NCBI GenBank assembly: GCA_963728165.1
Contig: CAVSIY010000004.1
Coordinates: 372,001 to 436,000 of the forward strand
DNA from: Hyphomicrobium_A sp963728165
GTDB taxonomy: Bacteria; Pseudomonadota; Alphaproteobacteria; Rhizobiales; Hyphomicrobiaceae
Direction of reading: 5' to 3'
DNA length: 64,000 nt
This document shows, in pieces, positions 1 to 6,905 of this stretch. Under the pieces are notes generated by a model. It did no database searches. It worked only from the letters and a program-made list of their open reading frames with translations, and was not told where the DNA came from. Position 1 is the first letter of the stretch, and each line of letters begins with the position of its first letter. The translations under genes and the position numbers were made by a program.

Positions 1-249
1 CGAGGTCCTGGACGCGAGAGGCTCTCCCGAAGCGAGCGAGAGCCGGACCGAAGGCCCGCTGACGATGTGATCGCACCCTCGGCACGGCAAGCAACCGGCG
101 CGGGCGCTGAAGGCTGCCCTCTCGTCGCGACAGGATCGCAGCGCTTCGGCGCCCGCGCTCCCTTCGCTCTTTCTCATAACTCGGGCAGCAATGCCGCGAG
201 CCCAAAGGCGCGTGCGAGGACGTGGAAGGGTCGGTTGCGATTTCGCCGC

Positions 250-702
250 CTACCCGCCGGCGCCGACGTAGCGGCCGAGCAGCTCGGTCATCCGCTGCAT
301 TTCGTCGAGGCGATGCATAAAGATGTCGCGCATGCCGATGACACCGACCAGCTGCTCGCCGTCGGTGACCGGCAGGTGGCGGATATGACGCTCGGCCATA
401 ACGCGGGCGACGTCGGCGATGGTGTCCTGCGGCGCGCAGGTGACGGCATTTTTTGTCATCAAGGCCGCAACGGGAAGCGCGTGCAGATCGCCGCGGTGGA
501 GGGCGAGCCCGTAGGCCACGTCCCGCTCGGAGATGATGCCTTCCACCGAGCGCCCATCATCGCTGACGATCATGGCCCCGACCCGCTCCTGCTGCAGGCG
601 GCGGGCCAGCGCGGCGATCGTCTCGGACGGCTTGATGGTCACGACCCCCGGGGCCTTGGTCTGCAGGACGTCGGCAACTTTCATTCCCTGGCGTTTTTTC
701 AT
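250..702 (-). CDS. CBS-domain pair protein
   Basis: A 150-residue cytoplasmic protein made almost entirely of two CBS motifs (about residues 10-70 and 80-140), a module that usually binds adenine nucleotides and signals energy or redox state. Recognisable CBS landmarks are GIISERD after the first motif, LMTKNAVTC in the linker, and RHLPV followed by GVIGMRD in the second. There is no fused transporter, kinase or IMPDH domain, so the partner is unknown. The ATG at 702 is preferred over one at 684 because a GGGAGGAG ribosome site lies about ten bases upstream of it. A clear paralogue of the same size is encoded at 58099-58539 on the other strand. Confidence 0.88.
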   Translation of the reverse strand: MKKRQGMKVADVLQTKAPGVVTIKPSETIAALARRLQQERVGAMIVSDDGRSVEGIISERDVAYGLALHRGDLHALPVAALMTKNAVTCAPQDTIADVARVMAERHIRHLPVTDGEQLVGVIGMRDIFMHRLDEMQRMTELLGRYVGAGG

Positions 703-906
703 TTGGCTGAGCTCCTCCCAGGAATTTTGCTCTTGCGAGGCTCAAGCACGACGCAAGACCCGAGCCAACGGCAAAAACGACCTGCGCAGCAATACGTTGA
801 TCGTATTCAGAACGACCTGCTGCGGTGTCCGGCTGAGCGCCCGGCTTTCACTGCCGGCGCCGTGTGGCTAGTGCCTGACCAGCTGCGCCAGGAGCCGGGC
901 CGCCAT

Positions 907-1446
907 TCAAGTGGGCGAGACCTCTGCGCTCGGGATCGGCCACCCTTCCGCGAGATAGCGGCGGAACCAAGCCGTGAACCGCTCCGGCGCGGCGTCGACC
1001 TCCCGCCTGATCTCGGCGAGCGGGCGCCACGCGTAGCCTTCGGCCTCTTGCGGGTGGGGCACGACGGCGCCGGTGTGCAATCCGGAAAAGACGTGCGCCA
1101 CCTCGTGCTCGATGAGGCCGTCGCCCACCTCGGCGCGGTATACGAGGGCTCCCAGCGCCGACAGCTCGCAGCTGATCCCCATCTCCTCCGCCAGCCGCCG
1201 CCGCGCCGCCGCGAGCGTATCCTCGCCCGGCCGCGGGTGCCCGCAGCAGGCGTTGGTCCACAAGCCGCCCGAGTGATATTTGCCGACGTGCCGCTTTTGC
1301 AGCAGCAGGTTGCCGCCCCCGTCGTGGATGATGACGGAGAACGCGCGGTGAAGGTCACCGCGCCGATGCACCTCGAGCTTGGGCGCGACCCCGAGCGGCC
1401 GGTCCGCATCGTCAACCAGGATGACCTCTTCTGCCGCGTCGTTCAC
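907..1446 (-). CDS. idi: Isopentenyl-diphosphate delta-isomerase (type I)
   Basis: Nudix-fold enzyme that interconverts isopentenyl and dimethylallyl diphosphate, supplying both C5 units for isoprenoids such as the hopanoids encoded further right. The 179-residue product has the type I signature TNACCGHPRPGE near residues 64-75, with the catalytic cysteine at about 67, followed by the Nudix-type helix AARRRLAEEMG and the downstream HEVAHVF motif. Length fits the family. The GTG start at 1446 is chosen because a strong GGGGGAGGA site sits six bases upstream and the family's N-terminus begins there; longer upstream readings are low-complexity. The start overlaps the stop of a small upstream reading frame (1443-1619) by four bases, suggesting translational coupling. 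Confidence 0.92.
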   Translation of the reverse strand: MNDAAEEVILVDDADRPLGVAPKLEVHRRGDLHRAFSVIIHDGGGNLLLQKRHVGKYHSGGLWTNACCGHPRPGEDTLAAARRRLAEEMGISCELSALGALVYRAEVGDGLIEHEVAHVFSGLHTGAVVPHPQEAEGYAWRPLAEIRREVDAAPERFTAWFRRYLAEGWPIPSAEVSPT

Positions 1447-1619
1447 GCTACATCCTCCCCCTCGCGCCCGCGGCGCATCGGCTCCACCATAGCAGCATCG
1501 ACCGGTCCCCACTCCGGCCCCTCCGGTGAAGTGGCCTTGGATGAGGTTTGCCACTCTTTCCCGGTCGTTTTTGCCGTTTTTTCCCGGTCTTTTTTGCCGC
1601 TCTTTCCCTTGCGTGTCAT
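1443..1619 (-). CDS. Possible small Lys-rich protein upstream of idi
   Basis: A 58-codon frame starts with ATG at 1619 behind a GGGAG site at good spacing and ends in TGA overlapping the idi GTG by four bases, as in a coupled operon. The first half is very basic (starts MTRKGKSGKKDREK) and the C-terminal end is acidic. The basic part is written in a 23-bp tandem repeat whose length is not a multiple of three, so the repeat alone could produce Lys-rich readings in more than one frame. I recognise no family. It may be a real small protein, a leader that tunes idi translation, or chance. Confidence 0.35.
   Translation of the reverse strand: MTRKGKSGKKDREKTAKTTGKEWQTSSKATSPEGPEWGPVDAAMVEPMRRGREGEDVA
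1547..1615. repeat. Three imperfect 23-bp tandem repeats
   Basis: Three adjacent copies at 1547-1569, 1570-1592 and 1593-1615 share the pattern TTTGCC-N-YTYTTTCCC followed by GGTC in the first two copies. They lie between the divergent idi and eboA genes, inside the small Lys-rich frame on the minus strand. The T-rich tracts contrast with the GC-rich surroundings. A regulatory role is possible but not shown. Confidence 0.75.
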
Positions 1620-1847
1620 CTGCTCCCGGTGGGACAAAGCGGTGTCGCAATTCCCGTTATCTGCCGACGACACGGCGCGCACAATCGCCCTCCGCCGCGA
1701 GGCGGCAGCATCCGGCGCGCGCTCGCAATATCCGGGACAATTGCCCGAATTGGAAATGGACGGCGAAAGCCAGCTCCATTTGCGCAATTCGTGCGAAGGG
1801 GAAGCATCGCGTGGCACGTGCAAGACCGACGCTCTCGGCGGAGCGCC

Positions 1848-2759
1848 ATGTCCGATCAGGCTAGCGACGAGCCCGAAGCGCCTGCGACGGGCGACGACGA
1901 TGTCGAGCGCCGCATCGAGCTCTTGCGCACCTGGCTCGCGCGGCGCCTTGCGCCTGAGCAGCAAGCCTGGCTCGGCGAGCACGTCCAGCGCATCCGCGAC
2001 AGCGCCAGCGGCACGGTGCTCGCCGCCGCCATCGGGCTGGCGCCGCGGCACCTCGGCAAAGCCGAGCTCGCACTCGACGCAGCGGAATACAATGCCGCGC
2101 AGCGGATCGCCCCCGGGATCGACACCACCGGCTGGAGCATCGACCAGGCGGCGCGCATTCTCTTGTTGCTTGCAAGCTTCGATGGCGACGCGGCCGCGTT
2201 TGCGCCCTCGCTCGCGACGCTCTTGCGCACCGGCGATAGCGGCGAGCAAATCGCGCTCTATCGCGGACTTCCGCTCTATCCGGCAGGCGACAGGCTGGTT
2301 GCGCTGGCGGGCGAAGGCATCCGCTCCGCCGTGCAGCCGCTGTTCGAGGCCGTCGCTCACAACAGCCCGTATCCGGCCGCGCATTTCAGCGAGCCCACGT
2401 GGAATGAGATGGTGATCAAAGCGCTCGCCATCGACAGCAGACTGGCGCCGATCCAGCGGCTCGACGAGCGGCGCAATGCCGACCTCGCCCGCATGCTCAT
2501 CGACCATGCGCGCGAGCGATGGGCCGCGCGCCGCTCGGTCACGCCTGAGCTTTGGCGCTGCGTCGGGCCGTTTGCCGGCGAAGGGTACTTCCCAGATCTA
2601 TTGCGGGTCTTCCATTCAGGCGGCGGCGAGGAACGCAAGGCGGCAGCACTCGCGCTCGCCGAATGCCCCACGCCCGCGGCTCTGATCGCGCTGGAAACGG
2701 CGCCTACGCTTTGGCGCGACATCCGCAGCGGCCGCTTGACCTGGGACCACATCGGCTGA
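1848..2759 (+). CDS. eboA: EboA domain protein
   Basis: A 303-residue soluble alpha-helical protein. It resembles EboA of the bacterial ebo operon, which is linked to export or transfer of isoprenoid-derived or scytonemin-type compounds in cyanobacteria and other bacteria. The telling stretch is at residues 184-243: TWNEMVIKAL, then LDERRNADLARML, then ARERWAARR and ELWRCVGPF. The ATG at 1848 gives the usual family length; upstream extensions are not conserved-looking. The other ebo genes (TatD-like hydrolase, UbiA prenyltransferase, sugar-isomerase-like and phosphatase-like genes) are not in the window, so this copy is an orphan here. It lies divergent from idi. Family assignment is from memory of motif shape, without a search. 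Confidence 0.65.
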   Translation: MSDQASDEPEAPATGDDDVERRIELLRTWLARRLAPEQQAWLGEHVQRIRDSASGTVLAAAIGLAPRHLGKAELALDAAEYNAAQRIAPGIDTTGWSIDQAARILLLLASFDGDAAAFAPSLATLLRTGDSGEQIALYRGLPLYPAGDRLVALAGEGIRSAVQPLFEAVAHNSPYPAAHFSEPTWNEMVIKALAIDSRLAPIQRLDERRNADLARMLIDHARERWAARRSVTPELWRCVGPFAGEGYFPDLLRVFHSGGGEERKAAALALAECPTPAALIALETAPTLWRDIRSGRLTWDHIG

Positions 2760-3107
2760 TCGGCGACCGAGCCATCCGGAGCGACCGATCAGACCTTGGT
2801 CCGATCGCCGTCAGACCAAGGTCCTTGGACCCATGGCGGTTTCGCGCTGCGGCGTTCCTCGCTAACGTTGCATTAAGCATTAAGACAATGCGGATGAAGG
2901 CGTCGTGCCGGCACGTTGGCACCCACGTTTTCACCCGACCGGCGGCAGCTTGCACGGCCGCACGCCCGTCCTACCCCCTCGGTCTTTTCCATGTGCCCGA
3001 TGCTCACCAGCGCGCTGCCGGCACCGTGCCACGACCACGAGCTTCGAGATCGGGGAGAAAAGTCTGGCGTCGCGGCGTTGAGTCCATCCACGAGATTGAG
3101 GCGAGTC
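2760..3107. other. Intergenic region between eboA and luxR-type gene
   Basis: About 350 bases with no convincing gene. It holds the inverted repeat described separately, then a slightly AT-richer patch around 2865-2890 (a run resembling ttgcattaagcattaag) that could contain a promoter for the downstream regulator. No promoter could be assigned with confidence. Confidence 0.4.
2792..2823. repeat. Perfect 10-bp inverted repeat after eboA
   Basis: GACCTTGGTC (2792-2801) and its reverse complement GACCAAGGTC (2814-2823) flank a 12-base loop about 30 bases after the eboA stop. A second palindrome, CCAAGGTCCTTGG, overlaps its right arm. There is no T-tract, so it is either a weak terminator, an mRNA-stabilising hairpin or an operator. 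Confidence 0.6.
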
Positions 3108-3872
3108 ATGCGGACATCCAGCGCGGGATCAAAGGGATCGGCTCAAGTCGAACCTGGGGAGGCTTGCCCTGCGACAGCAGCCGGGGTGCGGGCCCAGAGC
3201 AGCGAAACCGCGAAGGATCCGATCGTCATCATCGATGCCCACCTGTTGTCGCGCGAATGTCTGGCGCGGGTTCTCGGCAGCGAGTTCAAGGCCCCCGTCG
3301 CCTGCTTCTCCAGCATCGAGGAATGGGTGTCGGTCGGACCGGTGGCACCGGCATCACTCGTGGTGCTGTGCCAAAGCGGGCACGCCAAGGCCGACGCCAT
3401 CAAGGCGGTGGAGGCGCTTGCCGAGCTCGCCGATGAGATCGGCCGCTGCCCCGCCATCATCCTCTCCGACAACGAGGATCCGGAGCTCATCGTGCAGATG
3501 CTCGGCAAGAACGTGCGCGGCTACGTGCCGACGAGCGTCTCGGTCAACGTCGCCGTGCAGGCGATGGAGCTGGCGCGCGCCGGTGGCGTGTTCGTGCCGG
3601 CGAGCAGCTTCATTGCCGCGCATCGCCTGCCGGACGGGACATCGCCTGCGGCACAAAATGCCGGCGGCCTCTTCACCGCGCGCCAGGCGGCGGTGGTGAA
3701 CGCACTGCGGCGCGGCAAGGCGAACAAGATCATCGCCTACGAGCTCAAGATGCGCGAGAGCACGGTGAAGGTGCACGTGCGCAACATCATGAAGAAGCTG
3801 CACGCGACCAACCGCACCGAGGTCGCCTACATGGCCAATCGTCTGTTCAACGGCGAGGAGCCGGCGAGCTAG
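3108..3872 (+). CDS. LuxR-family regulator with degenerate receiver domain
   Basis: A 254-residue DNA-binding protein with an N-terminal receiver-like domain (about residues 38-155) and a LuxR/FixJ helix-turn-helix (about 180-245, FTARQAAVVNALRRG then ESTVKVHVRNIMKKLH). The receiver lacks key residues: the region where the phosphorylated Asp should lie reads LVVLCQSGHAK, and the conserved Lys position reads GYVPTSVS. It is therefore probably phosphorylation-independent or controlled by ligand or partner binding. The ATG at 3108 is chosen because the receiver fold starts about 38 residues later (IVIIDAHLLSREC); an upstream extension to 2916 is of low-complexity composition. It precedes a NusG-like gene and a complete two-component pair, and may help regulate the exopolysaccharide or secretion genes downstream (inference). 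Confidence 0.85.
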   Translation: MRTSSAGSKGSAQVEPGEACPATAAGVRAQSSETAKDPIVIIDAHLLSRECLARVLGSEFKAPVACFSSIEEWVSVGPVAPASLVVLCQSGHAKADAIKAVEALAELADEIGRCPAIILSDNEDPELIVQMLGKNVRGYVPTSVSVNVAVQAMELARAGGVFVPASSFIAAHRLPDGTSPAAQNAGGLFTARQAAVVNALRRGKANKIIAYELKMRESTVKVHVRNIMKKLHATNRTEVAYMANRLFNGEEPAS

Positions 3873-3934
3873 GTGGGCGCGCAGTTGAGCCGGCCGGCCA
3901 GTCATAATGGGACGCAAATTCGGGGATGCACGTC

Positions 3935-4483
3935 ATGTCGATCGCAAAACCGCAATGGTGCGTGGTGCATACGCAGCCGCGCGCGGAACGGCGGGCCGAG
4001 CATAATCTGCGCGCGCAGAGCTATACGGTTTTTGCGCCGTTCCTCTGGCGCGAGGTTCGGCACGCGCGCCAGGTCAAGTCCGTCCAGGTCGCGCTTTTTC
4101 CGCGCTACATCTTCGTGAGGCTCGACCTGAACCGCGATCGTTGGCGCAACATAAATGCCACCGCCGGCGTCTGCGAGCTGATCAGCGTGCGTGACCGGCC
4201 GGTGCCTTTGCCGGGCGGGCTCGTCGAGGCGCTGACCGCCGCGCATGCCGTGCGGGACCGAGCCGAGGCCTTCCACGTCGACAAGACCGTTCAGGTGCGG
4301 TCCGGCCCCTTCGCGCAGCTGATCGGGCGCATCGCGCGCGTTGATGACCGGGGGCGCGTTGAGGTGCTGCTCGAGATCATGGGCCGGGCCGTGTCGGTGC
4401 AGACGACGGTATCGCAATTGTGGCCGTCGGCCGAGCGCGTGGGCCAGCTCGACCAGCCCCTTCGTGCCGGCACCATGGCGTGA
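3935..4483 (+). CDS. NusG/RfaH-like transcription antiterminator
   Basis: A 182-residue specialised NusG paralogue. The N-terminal NGN domain (about residues 5-105) starts QWCVVHTQPRAERRAEHNL and contains FPRYIFVRLDL; the C-terminal KOW-like part starts about residue 120 with VRSGPFAQLIGRI. Such paralogues bind elongating RNA polymerase and allow read-through of long operons, most often capsule or exopolysaccharide clusters. That fits the polysaccharide genes at 12.3-18.7 kb (inference). The ATG at 3935 is preferred over one at 3926 because GGGGA at 3922-3926 lies eight bases upstream; the earlier ATG overlaps that site. Confidence 0.85.
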   Translation: MSIAKPQWCVVHTQPRAERRAEHNLRAQSYTVFAPFLWREVRHARQVKSVQVALFPRYIFVRLDLNRDRWRNINATAGVCELISVRDRPVPLPGGLVEALTAAHAVRDRAEAFHVDKTVQVRSGPFAQLIGRIARVDDRGRVEVLLEIMGRAVSVQTTVSQLWPSAERVGQLDQPLRAGTMA

Positions 4484-4539
4484 AATGCTTGCAACCGCCC
4501 GGCGCAAGCTCGATACTTGGATTGGGGAATTTGTAGTGT

Positions 4540-6015
4540 GTGCGCATGCGCATCTCGTCGGTAGGGTCAGAAGTCGGCTCGCGTATAGGGGCCCTGGTCG
4601 GCGTGCCGTTGCGGCCCGCGTCGGCCGGCGCATGGCATCCGCTGACGATGCGCGTCGGGATGCGTGCGGCCGACCTCTCCGCCACATGGCGCGCCATGAG
4701 CCTGGCGCGACGCTACCTCGTCGCCGCGCTCTTGGCCTTGGCAGTCTTCACCGCCGTAGCGGGCATCTGGGTCAGCGACCAGATCGAGCGCGGGATCGCG
4801 CAGAACCGGGCGCACGCGGCGATCGCGCTCATCCACGATGTGGTCGAGCCGCTCGTGCAGGCGCTGCCCCCTGCCGGAACGCTCACCCCCGACGCAACCG
4901 CCGCCTTCGATGGTCTGCTGTCGGCGCCCGGGATCATGAACCGCGTCGCCGTTATGCGCCTCTGGCGTCCCGACGGTGACCTCATCTATGCGAGCGACCG
5001 GGGCAACGACATGCAGGCTCTAACGGCAACGGTCCCCGACGAGGGCGCTCTCGAGCAAGAGCGGAGTGGCAACCTCTTTGAGGTGTCGATGCCTTTGTAC
5101 AAGACGGGCACGCAGGAGCTCATTGCGATCGCGAAACTCTATAGCGTCGCCGACGCGCTGCAGGCGCAGCCGACCTGGACGCGCACGCAAAGCTGGCTGG
5201 TGCTGGCGGTGTTGGCCCTGGCCATGTTGGCGGTGCCCTTCAAGATCGTACAGAGCGCCAGCGTCGAGATCGAGCGCCAGCAGCGCCTCATCGATGAGCA
5301 GAAGGCGGAGGAGGCGCGCCTCACCTCGCGCAACGAGGCCTTGGGCAAGCTCACCGACGTGATTCAAAGGCGGGGCCTGGAGCACAGCGAGCGGCTGCTG
5401 CGCCGCATTGGGTCGGACCTGCACGATGGCCCGGCTCAGCATCTGGCCCTCGTCCTTTTGCGACTCGACGAGCTTGGCCCCCCCATCGACAAGCCGAGCG
5501 AGAGCCAGCCGAGCCCATCGCGGCACGCGCTCGAGACCATCCGGCGGGCGACCTCCGACGCCCTGAAAGAGATACGCCACATATCGGCGGGGCTGGCGCT
5601 GCCCGAGCTGCAGAAGATTTCGCTCACCGATGCGCTCGCGATCGCCGTGCGCGCCCATCAGCGCGCGACGGGCACGCGCGTCGAGACCGCGATCGGAAGC
5701 CTGCCGGCCCGCCTGCCGCTGCCGATGACGATCTGCCTCTATCGCTTCGCACAGGAGGCGCTCAACAACGCCTTCCGCCATGCGGGCGGCAAAGGCCAGC
5801 GCCTCGGCGCCAGCTATGACGGCGGAACGATCTTGGTCGAGGTCGCCGACAGCGGCCCCGGCTTTGTCGTCGATCGCCCGGCAACGGGCGGCGAGCGCTT
5901 GGGTCTTTCCGGCCTGCGCCACCGCGTCGAATCGCTCGGCGGCGCGTTGCAGATCCATTCAGCGCTTGGACAGGGCGCAAAGCTCACCGTCCAATTCCGC
6001 AATCCGCTGGCGTGA
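4540..6015 (+). CDS. NarL-type sensor histidine kinase
   Basis: Membrane-bound sensor of the HisKA_3 (HPK7) class. Two membrane helices (about residues 56-78, RYLVAALLALAVF, and 218-237, WLVLAVLALAMLAVPF) bracket a periplasmic sensing loop of about 140 residues, followed by a coiled linker. The phospho-acceptor box is RIGSDLHDGPAQHLAL (about residue 290), and the HATPase domain shows RFAQEALNNAFRHAGG and DSGPGF with a GLSGLRHRVE box. The start is uncertain: several in-frame ATGs exist (4540, 4648, 4696) and none has a good ribosome site; the last would leave the first helix intact. The stop overlaps the GTG of the response regulator by four bases, so the two form a translationally coupled pair. 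The signal sensed is unknown. Confidence 0.9.
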   Translation: MRMRISSVGSEVGSRIGALVGVPLRPASAGAWHPLTMRVGMRAADLSATWRAMSLARRYLVAALLALAVFTAVAGIWVSDQIERGIAQNRAHAAIALIHDVVEPLVQALPPAGTLTPDATAAFDGLLSAPGIMNRVAVMRLWRPDGDLIYASDRGNDMQALTATVPDEGALEQERSGNLFEVSMPLYKTGTQELIAIAKLYSVADALQAQPTWTRTQSWLVLAVLALAMLAVPFKIVQSASVEIERQQRLIDEQKAEEARLTSRNEALGKLTDVIQRRGLEHSERLLRRIGSDLHDGPAQHLALVLLRLDELGPPIDKPSESQPSPSRHALETIRRATSDALKEIRHISAGLALPELQKISLTDALAIAVRAHQRATGTRVETAIGSLPARLPLPMTICLYRFAQEALNNAFRHAGGKGQRLGASYDGGTILVEVADSGPGFVVDRPATGGERLGLSGLRHRVESLGGALQIHSALGQGAKLTVQFRNPLA

Positions 6016-6680
6016 GAGACATGACGGGGCACATACGCATCGGCGTCGTCGACGACCACCCGCTTCTGCGGGAAGGTGTCGTCAACACCCTGAAGGCGGC
6101 AGCCATGGAGGTCGTGGGGGTGGGTGCCTGCGCCAGCGACGCCACGCGTCTCGCCGGCGAGCACGAGCCCAATGTCATGCTGCTCGATATCAGCATGCCG
6201 GGCGGCGGCGTCGAGGCGGCGCGCGCCATCGCCCGCGCGCATCCCAAGATCATGACCATCATGCTGACCGTCTCCGAACGAGAGGAGGACGTGATCGCTG
6301 CGATGGAGGCCGGCGCGCGCGCCTATGTGCTGAAGGGAATATCAGGGCCCGAGCTCCTGGCGACCATCCGCGCGGTGAGCCGGGGCGAAACCTACATCAC
6401 GCCGCAGATTGCCGCGCGTGTGCTCGCCAAGATGCAGCACCGCACCAATACCGGCAGCCCCGCCAAAGCCAAGACCTTTGAGACAGAGCTTACGATCCGC
6501 GAGGAGCAGATCATGGACCAAGTCGCCCAGGGCCTCACCAACAAGGAGATCGCCCTCAAGTTCTCGCTGAGCGAAAAAACGGTGAAGCATTACATGACGA
6601 GCGTTTTGCAGAAACTTCAGGTGCGCAACCGCGTCGAGGCGGTCATTGCGCACCAGAAACAGGGCCAACGCGTCTCCTGA
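6012..6680 (+). CDS. NarL/FixJ-family response regulator
   Basis: Partner of the kinase just upstream. The receiver domain is intact: acidic pair in VVDDHPLLREGV, phospho-acceptor Asp in MLLDISMPGGG, the switch Thr in MLTVSERE and the conserved Lys in AYVLKGIS. A LuxR-type helix-turn-helix follows (about residues 155-215, LTIREEQIMDQVAQGLTNKEIA then LSEKTVKHYMTSVLQKL). The GTG start at 6012 overlaps the kinase stop; an ATG at 6021 is an equally plausible start and removes three residues. It probably controls nearby secretion or surface genes, but no target site was identified. Confidence 0.92.
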   Translation: MRDMTGHIRIGVVDDHPLLREGVVNTLKAAAMEVVGVGACASDATRLAGEHEPNVMLLDISMPGGGVEAARAIARAHPKIMTIMLTVSEREEDVIAAMEAGARAYVLKGISGPELLATIRAVSRGETYITPQIAARVLAKMQHRTNTGSPAKAKTFETELTIREEQIMDQVAQGLTNKEIALKFSLSEKTVKHYMTSVLQKLQVRNRVEAVIAHQKQGQRVS

Positions 6681-6905
6681 TCCGCCGCGCCGCGCTCGTG
6701 GCGCCGACCGGGGAAAAGATACGATCCCTGGGGGCGCCAATCGCGGCCAATTTCAGGTCACATCACGTGGAAATCGGGGCGTGCGAAACGTGGTTCCTTT
6801 CAATATTTCAATGCACTCGCCTTTCATCGTGGTATCATTAATCGAAGGTTACCAGCGACGGGACCCGATGCTGTACGACCGCACACACCTTGAGCGAGCG
6901 CTTGG

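Noticed and set aside
1..249. Possible C-terminus of a gene entering from the left (stop at 68-70)
   Set aside because: Only 22 codons are visible, more than one frame is open, and nothing recognisable is encoded.
67..2415. A 782-codon open frame on the plus strand across idi and eboA
   Set aside because: It runs antisense to the CBS and idi genes and out of phase with eboA; its composition (Arg/Ala/Pro-rich, no domain) is that of a shadow frame in GC-rich DNA.
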